A stretch of 64,000 nucleotides of DNA from Platycnemis pennipes (taxonomy: Eukaryota; Arthropoda; Insecta; Odonata; Platycnemididae). The notes beneath the pieces were generated by a model. That model did no database searches and was not told the DNA's origin. It saw only the letters and a list, made by a program, of their open reading frames with translations. The stretch is from the NCBI GenBank assembly GCA_933228895.1, contig OW121849.1:121710849-121774848 (forward strand), in the 5' to 3' direction. Position numbers and translations under genes: made by a program. This document shows positions 45,400 through 56,644 of the stretch, piece by piece (within the stretch, counting starts at the first letter, position 1; the number at the start of each line of letters is the position of its first letter).

Positions 45400-46610
45400 G
45401 AAAGATTGAGAGTCAAAATGAACAGAAACAATGGAGTTGCGAAGGGGAGAAGGAAGAAGATCTCGAGTCTAAACGCGCGTGAAAGACGAGCGCGCTGTTT
45501 TCACGCGCACTGCCCCTCGATGGTCTACTTAAACATTTTGAGCACTCTAATGCTCAAAAATGGACGCTCCATAAAGCAGGGAAGCTCATGTGTCCGTAAT
45601 TTCTCCTTTTTTTTTGAGCTCCGGTCCCCGTGAGATTGCGACTGAGGGAAGACTCCGCTTCCATTCATTCATTCATTTCACCTCCCTCTGCACGCGTTGG
45701 AATGAGGTTGGGGAACGAGATAGGGCGATATATGTAGGTATACACGTGCGGGGATGGGGGAGTGCAAGAGAAGGGAGGGTATCATCCTCGCTTTTCGTGC
45801 AAAAAGCATTCCGTTTAGGGCCTAGATTCCGAGCATTTCGCCCGAGAAAGAAGGAGAAGAGGGGGGGAGGACGAAAGGGGGAGAGAAGAGTCATCGCAGA
45901 GCCTCTCCCTCTCGCTCAGGAGGCATTAGTCGTGAGCCATTAGCGTTTTCCCTCGCTCCGCCTACATCTCTGCATCTTGCTCTCTCTCTCTCTCTCTCTC
46001 CACTCCCCTCTGTCAACCAATCCAAGCTCCCCGCTCCCTTTCCCAGCAAAAAAAAAACTCTCTCCCTCCTCTCTCCGTCTCCTTCCTCCGCAGTAGTCAC
46101 ACCACATCCCGACTCCGGCCTTAATTTCCTCTCCCGCTTCGCGTTCTTCATCCCCGGCTAAAACAGAGTCGTCATCAACCTCGCCCCCTCCCCCACTTAT
46201 CTTCCGCGAGAGCGTACCTGTCCCATCTCCACCCTCTCTCCATACACTCCCTCCGTGTTCACTGCCGAAACTCCGGCCCGCTTCAAAATGTGCGCCCGAG
46301 TAATGCGTTTCGAGACATGCAGATAACGCGCTCGAGTTTTCGTTTTCATTTTCTTTTATTGTCGCGAGCACCAAAGGGGCGTGGGAAAGATAACTCCGAC
46401 CGCTGGATTGCAATCTCCTTCAGAGTCGACCGCAGTCTCGGCCGACTTCGAGCGTTTTAGCAGTCCATTAGATCGAACCTCTGTGCTCCGTTCTCTACGT
46501 GATGGACTTGAGTGTCGTGTGGCACGCTTTAAACGTCACGGTTTTGGTCAAAAACTGTTGAAAACATTTTTTTTAAACTTTCTCGCTCCGTGTGTGCCCA
46601 AGTTTTGAAA
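45400..46610. other. GC-rich island 9
   Basis: CpG-rich sequence with GCGCGTG and GAGCGCGC near 45475-45495, G-rich 45740-45890 and C/T-rich 45900-46260. It holds GCTCCATAAAGCAGG near 45567 (a CCATAAA-type site). No protein family is recognisable in the open frames (up to 157 codons), which are tract-derived. Confidence 0.4.
45979..46001 (+). repeat. (TC)n microsatellite
   Basis: About 11 uninterrupted TC units within island 9. Confidence 0.9.
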
Positions 46611-47454
46611 TGGAATAATACAGAAGAATCATGGAAATCATATGGATAGATTGGGGGACAAATTTTGAGGTTCCGAGTAGATGATACGATTAAAGATGAT
46701 ATGTAGTTAGAAAAAGATAAGCAGCATCATTGAACCCAAATTAAGTAATATACATCATGCTCATCATATCTCCCATACAGCGTGTGATAGGGTGTGTTTT
46801 TGGTACCAGCTGTGGTCGGGTGTAACTTTTGAAATGCAGTGTGCGTAGTTTTATGGCAAAATAAAAAGAAGTTCTTTCGATGAAGCTTTATTGGAGTAAC
46901 AAATCATGTGTCTCTTTGCCACGAATTCTGCGAAGGAAGAAAATATAATTGAATATAATATTACCTAGTTAATGTCTCTAATAGTATCAGTGTTATCCAT
47001 GCACTGATATATTATTGGGGCCTGATTACAGTGTCGCCAGTGAACTTGGCAACTCTATATCTACCAGAAGATTATCTATTCTGCATTATTTTCGCAGTGC
47101 CGTAACAGCATCTCACGCAGATTCCTTCAGTGCCATCGTTATTCTCGGCAGCTTCCCGTGAAAGCCATTTTTATAAATCTAGAGATGATCTATTAAATGC
47201 ATTGTCCTTTCCTATGTAGTAATACCTTTCTAATCGCCTGACAGGATGCCTCGTGACATACGCAATGACCTCGAGAAGAGCTTGAAGGAACAAATTATCC
47301 TCAAATAGGCCTCAATTATGAAAATAATCAAAAATAGGAGGATGTAAAAGGAAATAATCACCAGAAAAAAATAACATGCCCGTTGAATGATGTAAATATT
47401 ACATTACATTAGTAATTATGATTAAATATAGGTATTTTCACTTGCTATTCCTAA
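46611..47454. other. AT-rich DNA, nothing recognised
   Basis: No recognised feature. Confidence 0.45.
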
Positions 47455-47736
47455 ATATCACCATTGGCTCGGGAGCTTATACTATTGTGGAAGTTCATGA
47501 TCGGGACGAGGGTAAAATCAAGTAAACCTTGTTATTCTACGTTATTTATTTGGTGCAGCCTGACCGGTTTCAACACTTCCGTGTCATTCTCAAGGAACAA
47601 TAATAAAATCTAAGGACTATAAGAGAATATAAGGAACAGTGTTGTCCCTTGAAAATGACACGGAAGTGTTGAAACCGGTCGGGCTCTACCCAATAAATAG
47701 TGTGGAATAACAAGGTTTACTTGATTTTACTCTCGT
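47455..47736. mobile_element. Foldback element with 96 bp arms
   Basis: Arms 47500-47595 and 47647-47742 are near-exact reverse complements, separated by 51 bp. Shared blocks: GGTAAAATCAAGTAAACCTT, GTTATTC, and GACCGGTTTCAACACTTCCG with GTGTCATT. Read inward on one strand the arm core is CTTGA-AATGACAC-ggaa-GTGTT-GAAACCGGTC, a short hairpin followed by GAAAC. CTTGCTATTCCTAA (47441-47454) and CTTGATATTCCTAA (47737-47750) could be a target-site duplication with one mismatch. The core resembles the hammerhead-like ends of the PLE sequences at 48748, but no coding remnant is present. Confidence 0.75.
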
Positions 47737-47869
47737 CTTGATATTCCTAATAACTCCCTGACTTGCAGTCCAAATGGCTTCGCGGCTCTTACAACCTGTC
47801 TGCACTCAGCCGTAATTTTAAGCTTAGGAGCCCTTACTTGTCCTTATTCACGCGACCATGAGCCCTTTT

Positions 47870-48160
47870 CGAGGGAGGCAACTGGAGTAGCGAGTGAAAA
47901 ATGGAGTTGCTGAATGGAGGAAGAGAGAGAAATCACAGAGAATGGAGTTGCTGCGAGACTGTAGTGAAAAAGTTCCGGAAGAAGAGAGGACATGTGCAGC
48001 GGAGTCGCGTGAAATTCACTCGTCCCCATTCCACCCTTTGTAATCCTTCCACCTCCTGTCTTAAACGCACGTTCCGGGTTGCGCCCGGAGGGTCCAACGG
48101 AAGCACACGCGCCCAGCCTGCTGCACGAATGCAGGTATGGTAGACAGAGGAGAAAATGAA
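47870..48160. other. Purine-rich/CpG island 10
   Basis: Purine-rich 47870-47990, then mixed CpG-containing sequence with TTCCGGGTTGCGCCCGGAG near 48070. No gene recognised. Confidence 0.35.
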
Positions 48161-48452
48161 AACGTGGGTAAAAGAGTTTCCTTTGACTCTCTCCCCGTGC
48201 TAACACTATAGCGCTCACACAAAAAAGCCTCCTTGGAGGTGGCGTCCAGAAGAGTTTCGGAAAAACTGAAAGGAGGAGATAATTCGCTATGTAGGATGCA
48301 GGGAACATGTATTCAGTGAGAGAGTCCCACATGCACCTAGAAATGCATTTACAACTTAGTATCCCAACACATTACCCATAGTCTTATGACTCTATTATCT
48401 AGCATGTCTCCATTAAATATCCTAGTTGCACATGAGAATGGTGCGTGCTTGG
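48161..48452. other. Mixed DNA, nothing recognised
   Basis: No recognised feature. Confidence 0.4.
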
Positions 48453-48510
48453 TGATCTCCCCCTCACCCCCGTGGTGGCTCGCAGGGTATGATGTAGAAG
48501 TAGTCGATTA
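48453..48510 (-). repeat. Dispersed CTACATC...GCGAGCCACC repeat copy
   Basis: Minus strand: CTACTTCTACATCATACCCT, GCGAGCCACCACGGGGGTGA. It matches the copy at 25089. Confidence 0.65.
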
Positions 48511-48734
48511 GTGGATTTGATTCGTCTTGCTGCTGAAGTGGATATAGGGGCGACGTAACAGACTTCCCGCAGCCATGTTTCCGTTCCACATTTGTCCCTT
48601 ATCTGAACACAGCAAATTAGAAAACACAGCTTCATGGACTCTTAAACGACTGGTATAATGTTTCAGGTCTCCTTCCTTTGATATTCGCAAAAAAAACACG
48701 ATTTTGGTATTTTCGCCGTATTTTATCGTGTAAG

Positions 48735-48747
48735 AATCATATAACAC
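48735..48747 (+). repeat. Target-site duplication, left copy, of the inverted PLE insertion
   Basis: AATCATATAACAC, identical to 49255-49267. Confidence 0.8.
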
Positions 48748-48797
48748 GGATGTTCTCTGCATATCGGGTTCTGCGTCCGCGTATGTTGACTGGGGGT

Positions 48798-48835
48798 GAC
48801 AAAAGTTTCGCTAGCCGTCCTGCTAGCGTCTTCAG
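48798..48835 (-). ncRNA. Hammerhead-ribozyme-like motif in the left PLE arm
   Basis: Minus strand: CTGAAGA, C, stem GCTAGC-aggacg-GCTAGC, GAAAC, TTTT, GTC. CTGANGA and GAAA are the hammerhead core strings, stem II is perfect, and AC-TTTT-GT could form the very short stem III known from PLE hammerheads. Against this: one extra base between CTGAAGA and stem II, and no good stem I with the flanks. Activity is doubtful. Confidence 0.4.
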
Positions 48836-49139
48836 GTGATTGGCCGGGATGGATGATTCTTTTACACGTAGTGTTTAGGGGATAGCCATCTTCTCTGTTG
48901 AAATTCGTGGGAGTTTTCCATATCTCTATTGCCTCTCTGATGAGCCTGGGATAATAGCGGCTCTCCTTGGAGATTGGCAATAGAGATATGGAAAACTCCC
49001 ACGAATTTCAACAGAGAAGATGACTAACCCCTAAACACTGCGTGGAAAAGAATCATCCATCCCGGCCAATCACAGCGCAGCACGGACTCTACCAGCCCTA
49101 TATAAGACGGCGAAAAAAGCAGCTTTTCTCACCTTCGAC

Positions 49140-49177
49140 CTGAAGACGCCAGCAGGACGGCTAGCGAAACTGTTGTC
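49140..49177 (+). ncRNA. Hammerhead-ribozyme-like motif in the right PLE arm
   Basis: CTGAAGA (49140-49146), stem GCCAGC-aggacg-GCTAGC with one mismatch, GAAAC (49166-49170), TGTT, GTC (49175-49177). Same caveats as the left-arm motif: one extra base in the core and weak stem I. The motif doubles as coding sequence (PEDASRTASET) in the PLE frame. Confidence 0.4.
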
Positions 49178-49254
49178 ACCCCCAGTCAACATACGCGGAC
49201 GCAGAACCCGATATGCAGAGAACATCTGAACGACGCCGCGGAAACCTTCGCACC

Positions 49255-49267
49255 AATCATATAACAC
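49255..49267 (+). repeat. Target-site duplication, right copy
   Basis: AATCATATAACAC, identical to 48735-48747. Confidence 0.8.
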
Positions 49268-51287
49268 TTTTTTCTGATGAAATAAGTACATCTTCGGCCC
49301 CATTCTGTTTCTAGTAAGCAACGCGAAACGCAGTGTTGCGCCAAAGAATTTTTGCACTAGAGAAATGCCTAGTGCAATTCTCCAATAGTCCAGCGCTTGA
49401 ATGGAATAGGTACATTGAAAAAACAGAAACCAAAACCGCAATCCTAGCCATTTGTTAGCATTTACCTTATTTTGAATGTTCTCCTCGTTTCCGTGCATAA
49501 CTCCGAGGTTGCAGGCGTGATTGAGTGGAAACGTAACATAATAGTCCATGCATAACGCAGAAGATGAGTGCATGGTTTTCCTTTACAAAACTGCAAATTT
49601 CTCTAAAAATTTATGCAAACACTAAGTGATACAACTTTTTTCTCTCCTGCCGAACTTTTTCAGGATAAAGTAAATGCAAATCATGTATGGATCTCAATTC
49701 TCCTTAAGGTTTCCAGATGTTTAAGATTTTAGCGGAAAAAAATTCAATTCAAGTACCTAGGTACTTATTCATTTTCACATTTTTGATTCTTATTCCAATC
49801 TATTTACCAATTATCTCTTTATATTTTTTTTAGAATGTGAAAAAGTTGCGTACTATTATTCATGGGAAAGAATTGAAAATCATAAATGGTATCCTTAAAT
49901 TTGCTACAGAAATATAAATGATACCCTCAATGTTTTTTTTTTCTCGCAACATATGTATAAAAAATCTAAAATCTCCCTGATATGAAATGAAAATCCATCA
50001 TATGGTCTGTTATTTTTGAATGTATTCTTCATTAAGCTACGGTCATAATACGGGTATGAGGCCTCTACGGAGGCCTTCCTACTCATAGGAAGCATCAATG
50101 AAACTCGACTTCTCTGCCTTAGTCATTTTTCCCGAGCCGGAAAGGTTGGAAGGGAGGAATGGACTAAAGACTCAGTTCAAATTACCCGTGCTAGCAAATG
50201 ACAAGAGGAAAAATGATTAGCTAAAAATGAACCTTGCTACAATACATTGTTATTATGATCAGAATGCCCGAGAAAAGCCCGGCGCTCGACCGTTCCGTAA
50301 TTGTACAATGGTAAGAGTCCGGTGATCCAAATCGAAGCACTCGCAAGCCATTGTCCATTTTTGCTGATTACCGAATTACTTGACGACTAATTGGATGATC
50401 GGAACGATGGCTCATGTGCACTCGGTGAAAGGAAGGAACTGGAGTGCAGTCTGTTGGAATTTCGTTTTGCGAGGCAGGAATCGTATGAATAAGGGATATA
50501 TCCTCTGGTAAATCTGGCAAAAGACCGAAGGAACACTCAATGTATGACGTGTATCCATTTGAAAAAAGTTATCCTTGAGTGCAGCATCACAAATCAATCA
50601 ACCATTGAAAGATGAAGAAATTTGTAAATCTACAGCTAGGTGAAATAGCACTTGGAATGGTAGATACAACTTCCAATGTCTACCCAATAGGTAGTTACAG
50701 AAAAGAAGAACTAGAGCTTGAAGATAATTCAGAGCAGACTTCAATAATATTTTAATAAGTTCATAAACATGTTCAAATAAGCAGCACGGAATAAAAATTA
50801 AGTCACTCATTTGAAACTTTAAGCCTTAATTTTGGTTGACTTTTGCATCAAATATCATAAATTACCTGCACCTGGAAGATAGGATGGCACAGAAAAGATT
50901 AGAGAAATAAACTTTACAAAAGTAAGTTTCAAGAATTTGTTCTTCCTTTGCACTATTCGTGAGTATAACAACGGAAAGGTGCTTTATTAATGCAATATGA
51001 CTTCATAAAAGACGTTTGTGTCCAAAGTTAACGTCATGCACAAGCCACGCATATGCAGATTAGTAAAGATTTATCCGATGATGCCAGAGAGGAAATTGGG
51101 ATGGATATGGTGGATTTTTGGCAAGCTGGCCTGAACCATGAAACATACAATTCATCCTTGTAGTATATTTTACAAATATTCGAGGAAATATTGTGAAATT
51201 TTAGGAATATCCCAATATGATATTAATAGTTCCCTCTAATTAAATACAGTTGCATAAGTAGGACGTAATCCACATTTGGGTATTATT
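49268..51287. other. AT-rich DNA, nothing recognised
   Basis: About 2 kb. The 167-codon open frame on the minus strand that reaches into this interval (49573-49070) starts in unrecognised sequence and ends antisense to the PLE arm; I treat it as chance. Confidence 0.45.
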
Positions 51288-51328
51288 CACCCTCTGCCGC
51301 ACACGAATGTGGCTGGGGGTTATTGGTC
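51288..51328 (-). repeat. Dispersed GCCAC...GTGTGCGGCAGAGGGT repeat, short copy
   Basis: Minus strand: AACCCCCAGCCACATTCGTG, TGCGGCAGAGGGTGAATAA. Same core as at 19738 and 55356. Confidence 0.55.
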
Positions 51329-52839
51329 ACCAAGAGTGCTTGTAGGATACACAGCAGTTGTACATAAAAGCTGTTCCAATTCAAATTAAGTCCTCATTTT
51401 CATGAAACGCTATATAGATGTGCGTCATGCAGAATGACACTCCAATTTTACAATGCACCCCGGGTAACGATTGATGTTATTATATCGCAATATGACGTAT
51501 ATATACTGACTCATTAATGACTAATCACGTCATTTAATGGCACTGATTACATTTACGAAATAACTGCTAATTTAAATTACGCAGACGAAATTTTACCGAT
51601 ATTAAAATCTTAAAATAACAAGCTCTTACAGCCTGTAAAATTCTGTTTACCTCTTACATTTTTCATTTTTATAAAAGTTTAGTTTATGATTTATGTTTCT
51701 GTGCTTATTTTCATCGTAGATAAGTCCCGTTCTCGGCTTTTAATTTTTATCCCAGCTAATTATGATTGTCTGCATAGGAATAAACAATTTTATTTCAAGA
51801 TTCAATTGTTACACAATTCTAATACATTATTGGGACTTAATGAGAACCGGTTACTCAAATTATCCGGATAGGCTAATGAAGTCTAATATAATAAATTGTA
51901 TTTATTATTTTCCGCATTTCTTTAGTGCCACATTCTAATCACCGTTGTGTGACCATTTAATAAAAAATGCAGAATATATGTTTGATCATTGCATTTTGCC
52001 CGTATATAACGCTGACAATGTGGATTTTTTCTTACTGTACAAAGCATGGAACTTGCTATAATTAGAAAGATAAGATATTTTTAGAGAGTTGTTTTCTTCA
52101 AATGGTAATGATATGAACAGAGCTCGGTATTAAATGATAAGATTCATGCACAACTTGAAAAGAAATATTTGCCAGATATATCGTCCAAATACCTAATGGT
52201 TCATTCTGATATGGAAGTATATTTTAAATTGTTATTAATATGCGCATATACAGCGTGTCAAATAATTTATTATTATATAAGGAGAAGGTACTATGAAGAC
52301 ATAAAGAGACTTTCCAAACTAGTGAATATCATCTCTTGCTTTTTTTGGTATATAAGGTACTCGCAGTAGCAACATCCATCTGTAAGTTCCTACTGGGAAT
52401 TATCGCACCTTTCAGGCTAATGCACTCTAAATCTTATTCTTAAGAATGATGGAAGACTGTAGGTTTTGAACCCGTGACCTTCGCACCTTCTGCGAAGTAT
52501 AGTTTGACAATTATGAATAGTTACTTTTTCGTTGAGAATTTCTTTGGACACGCGATGCATCAAAAAACGCAATGAATGCTCAGTGGAGTTTTAGAAATAT
52601 AATCGCAATTAGTAATGAGAGATGACCTTTAAAGCAACGCAAAGATGTCTTCATCCATCAATTACAGTTGCACAAATATTTGCCTATGGCATCACGGTTT
52701 GATTCGATTCCTCACCGAGGTACGATTTTAATTTTTAAGAGCGTTGTAATTGGTTCCCCCCCTCTCTCTCTCTTCCGGTGGCATCAGCGTTTAGGTTAAA
52801 TAAGGTGATATCATCTGACGAACACGAAATTAATTTTTT
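51329..52839. other. AT-rich DNA, nothing firm
   Basis: Two B-box-like strings occur without an A box at proper distance: GGTTCAAAACC on the minus strand near 52460 and TTTGATTCGATTCC near 52700. They may be traces of old SINEs; I do not call them. Confidence 0.4.
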
Positions 52840-53960
52840 AAATGACTAATAAAAAGGGCGAAAACGACCACAAACACGCCTCCCTATCTCCCACAGACAC
52901 GCGCGCCATCTGCCGAGGAGGTTTGGAGGTGGGCAGGGGGGAGGAAAGAGGAGGTAAATATTAATAATTATCGCACGGCTAGTCACGGGTGAAATAAGAT
53001 GAAAGGTCATAAATCCTGCGAGAGGGAAAAAAAATGACCCTCCATCTGCGAGTTGAGCGGGAGGAAGGGAAGAGGGGTTGGCGGTGGAGGAGGGATTGGT
53101 CAGGATGGGGAAGTAGGAGAGACGGCATATTGGCTACTGAATCACGCACACGCTACACCGAGCTCAAACGAGGACACGCTTTCGGATACCTTTCCCTCCC
53201 CTTACCCCATGATAATGGGGCGATAGTTATAATAATAGGTTCGACCACCCACCTAATATGGCGTAGATGTTTTAATTATAGAAGGATCCGGACGGATGAG
53301 CCGCCGTGCGTGATGCACGCGCCCTCCTGCCATGCCCGTCGCGCGGAGGCACTTAGGCTAGACGGCAATAGATTGAGATAGAGGAACGAAAGGCTTTTTT
53401 AATTCGGAGGGAACGGGGAAAAATGGAGCAAAACAGGGCCAATTATCAGCTAGGCCCATCGTCTGTTGTTTGTTCCCCGCTCCACACTCAACGGCGAGCC
53501 TTTTACCCCATTTTTTTAACGTTGGCCCCATCCATTGTTGGCGAAGGGGGTAGACTGAGGGTAGGGGGGGTGAAAGCACTTCCCCAACCCCTCAGTCCAC
53601 CCCACTCTCCCCTTTCTACCAGCGGGTTGCCTCTCATACCAATCCCACTTCCCCTCACCCCACCATTCATCCCCTCCGCCCTCACTTGTTTTTTCTTGTC
53701 TTCATCCCTCCATCTGTTTCTCCCCAAACTTTGCTCATCCCCCACAACCATCCACCCCCCTCCTTACGACTTCCTTTCTTCAAATTATGAAGTCCTCTCC
53801 GCCCACAGAAGTTCGAGGAACGAGATTTTTTTATTGTTCCGCTGTTTTCGGTGAACAGAGAGGCGTTTAATCCCCTGTTCCCCGCGTTGGGTAAGACTTC
53901 CATTGGAATCATCTGAGGAGATGGGACATTTACCCCCGTCCTTAAACCTTGTCCTTGAAT
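52840..53960. other. GC-rich island 11 with a compact AT-rich core
   Basis: G-rich 52910-53110, core 53200-53300, CpG-rich 53300-53350 and C-rich 53570-53760. The core contains GACCACCCA (53243-53251), an exact Gli/Ci-type consensus, next to TAATTA (53273-53278). Open frames are tract shadows. It is the best example of the island pattern. Confidence 0.4.
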
Positions 53961-54477
53961 AATTGAAGGATATGACGAGTGTGGTTTTGGTACGCAGCGT
54001 ACCTAAAATTGAGCGTCAACCACGTAGTACACTGAAATCCACAACGAGGATATATGGTAGGAAGTGATTTTACGAGAGACACAAACTATCTTTGCGTTCA
54101 CCACACTAATGAAAGTAAATACTATTGTATTTATTGTGTTTATTTTTCCCTCTGTCTCATCTAAAGCTAATAAAATCTGACTTATTCACATTAATAGATA
54201 CCTGAAGATGCTTCACCCCTTGCAACTGCCTACTACTGTGTATTAAGTGTCTACCCAGGTAGATTTAGATGAAATGTGAATAATATATCCTATATCTGCG
54301 GTAACTTTGGTGATATATTTATATACTTATATGCAAGTGAGTAAAATGTTTCTTTCAACATCTTGTCCTTGCTGATTATCTTTCTATTCTTATACTTACC
54401 ATTCTATAAGCTTTAATGCAAGTATTTGTGGGAGGATAATAAACCCTTCATCCACCTATATACAATTTCTTAATGCT
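53961..54477. other. AT-rich DNA, nothing recognised
   Basis: No recognised feature. Confidence 0.45.
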
Positions 54478-54562
54478 ATGGCGATCTATGCCTTGGATTC
54501 GAACCGATAGCCTTTGGGTTGCCAAACCGTTACGTTACCAAACTGGCTAGCGCGGCTAACAT
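54478..54562 (-). repeat. tRNA-like sequence (SINE head or tRNA pseudogene)
   Basis: Minus strand: TAGCCAGTTTGGTAACG fits an A box, and GGTTCGAATCC 36 bp on is an exact B box. GGTTTGGCAACCCAAAGGC lies between as a possible anticodon arm. No matching acceptor stem could be found. No second copy in the window. Confidence 0.5.
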
Positions 54563-55355
54563 GGCTACTACATTATGTCGTTCACTAACAATCAACAATT
54601 CAGTCTAAAGGATATTATGTTTCCCTTTATTTTCAGTCACGAGAGGCTACGGTTCTTGCATAGTTCAAAAAATACTCTTGAATAAGGTTATAGCTGATTG
54701 CTGATGGAAGAAAAACGGAATTAGAACAGTTAAAATACCCTTTGCCATATGATTCTGTAACTAAAAGTTCTGAAGTAAGTAACCCGGCTACAACTCAAAT
54801 TACTCAGAATATTAACCTTTTGAAACGGTATCCTTTCATCTTAATTTAAACAACTTAGTGGTTGGATGATCTCTTAATGAATTCGCGTCGACCACGTACG
54901 TTTCTTCATTAATTTCTCCTTCTATTAAAGCCATTTGTCAGTCTTCCGCTCCACTTATGGCTTAATTATCCTCTTTTGTCTCCAGGCATTATCTTTTCCC
55001 AACTTCATCACTCTTACTCTCCACAACCTACATTGCTTGCCGTTGCCACCTTCATCTTACCGTTCTGCCCATTAAATCGCCAACCCTCTAGTCACACCGT
55101 CCGCCCTATTAACTTGCGGCCTGAAAGCGATTCCCACCTTCTCTCTGTGTATGCACGTCAACTCCAATGCCTACACCCTCCGGCGTGCAGACCTGTCGAA
55201 CTCCCGAACCATATCAACTTCAATTTTCCTGCAAGTGGACGGGGTCTATCATGGCGTTTGACCCACTGCTCCATACAATGCCCTTAAGTGACACCAAGCA
55301 TAGGCCTAGAGTAAGCAATAGACCCACTGTGGGACAGGATTCCTAAAAGAAGACG
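54563..55355. other. Mixed DNA, nothing recognised
   Basis: The 103-codon open frame at 54976-55287 has no recognised family. Confidence 0.4.
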
Positions 55356-55430
55356 CAGGATAAAATACCCTTGGAGCCACCACAAGGGTATGTGGTAGGG
55401 GGTGAAGTGAAGTGAATCACCTAACATACT
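55356..55430 (+). repeat. Dispersed GAGCCACC...ATGTGGTAGGGGGTG repeat copy
   Basis: TTGGAGCCACCACAAGGGTA then TGTGGTAGGGGGTGAAGTGA. Same core as the copies at 19738, 25089, 48453 and 51288. Confidence 0.6.
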
Positions 55431-56179
55431 TGCACTACTTACCTACATTCACCTAAGTGCTAATGCTACTAATTCACGAAAACATGTATAATATAAGAGA
55501 CACGTGCAACTAGATGTTCATTATCTGCATATCAAAGATGTGATTACTGGTTGTATTGAAATTTCTCTAAATATATTTACATTAATTTTATCTAAATATA
55601 TTACTTCAATCAATTAATAATGTCGTATATGAAGGTTTTTGAGGAGGATGAGAACAATTATCACATCAACAGTTACAAACATTGAGGAATGCAAACGGCA
55701 TGCCACGAAACAAACCAGATGTTGCAAAAATAAAAAATTAATGTCGTAGTAAAATTTTGCTTTCATTTAATGATTGGGAAGATCAGTTATTTCTTCTGAA
55801 GTATTAGCATGTGCTTCATTTTTCCATCAAATGAATTAAAACCAGCCGATGCTTATGCAGATGCTTGCCAGAGATGCCAAGATGCGATGTGCGCTAGTCA
55901 GAGTAGCCTGAGTTATTAAAAATGTTTAGAATTGAGGAAAACCCTAATGAAAGGGAATATGATTGCTGGAGGTACGTGAAAACATGAATGACCAAATCTG
56001 TGCTAGAATAAGTAAACTGTTATTGAACGAATAAACCGAAAATTCGTGCTAGGTAAATGCTTCATATCCTTCTATTATCAACCCTCAGAAAGTTTCACAT
56101 CTCTCTTGACTTGATACTCAAATCAGTTAACCTATTCACATTTACATAATTCTTCTATTTCAGAGCCACCAATACTTGC
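55431..56179. other. AT-rich DNA, nothing recognised
   Basis: No recognised feature. Confidence 0.45.
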
Positions 56180-56620
56180 TCTTTATATCTCATGAGGCAT
56201 TCCTTTCTTGTACATCCCATTCACTTTTTTACCATCTTTGTCTTTTTCAGGGTATCATGTCGCAAGATGCATTCTCTTTAGTTGCCATGTCTTCTTTTTA
56301 GGTTTTCTGAAGATCTCTTTTGTCTCCTACACTTCTCAGAACTTCTTTGCTTTTTTCTCGGTCCTCATTAGTCTTCCGTTGCACAATACTTAGAGAGATT
56401 TCATGTTCTATGGTTTCGTACATTGATCCAATTTCATAAGTCTTGTGCAGCACATCATTTTTTGAATGTTTTCTGTATTGTTTTTTTGCGGATGTTATTG
56501 TCCAAGCCTCACGACCGTAAAACTTAAATGCACCAGAAGTAGATTCTGATAAATTTTTCCATACACTCGGTTCTGGCTGGTAAAAAATTCACGAGAAAAA
56601 AAATTTAAAGTCCTTTTCGT
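56180..56620 (-). mobile_element. Badly decayed RTE-like 3' coding remnant
   Basis: Minus-strand frames give FYGREAWTITSAKKQ, then EVLRSVGDKRDLQKT, and after a shift ECILRHDTLKKTKMVKKVNG. These match the order YGSEAWTMTAAEKK, EVLRRVGEKRSLLKT and GHILRHD--MK-IVEGKVNG in the RTE copies at 10195 and 36140. Several stops and shifts. Confidence 0.65.
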
Positions 56621-56644
56621 GTGGTTACCTGGATAATGTTATGA

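Larger units (their letters stand above)
48748..49254. mobile_element. Inverted pair of Penelope-like element (PLE) 3' ends, one insertion
   Basis: Left arm 48749-48933 (minus) and right arm 48976-49226 (plus) are reverse complements around a 42 bp spacer. The left arm lacks 66 bp present in the right. Minus-strand reading of spacer and left arm gives RYYPRLIREAIEIWKTPTNF, NREDGYPLNTTCKRIIHPGQ and EDASRTASETFVTPSQ. The right arm gives AIEIWKTPTNFNRED, a stop, LNTAWKRIIHPG and EDASRTASETVVTPSQ. This is the end of a PLE polyprotein (the region after the GIY-YIG nuclease). Identical 13 bp repeats flank the whole unit, so both arms probably arrived together. PLEs are known for inverted or tandem partial copies. 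Confidence 0.85.

Noticed and set aside
45940..46413. 157-codon minus-strand open frame in island 9
   Set aside because: Gly/Arg/Glu-rich translation of a (TC)n and purine-tract region.
47844..48332. 162-codon minus-strand open frame
   Set aside because: No family recognised, crosses a composition boundary, and has no support beyond length.
49070..49573. 167-codon minus-strand open frame
   Set aside because: Its second half is antisense to the PLE arm; the first half has no recognised family.
52440..52745. tRNA-like boxes near 52460 and 52700
   Set aside because: Only B-box-like strings, with no A box at a suitable distance and no second copy.
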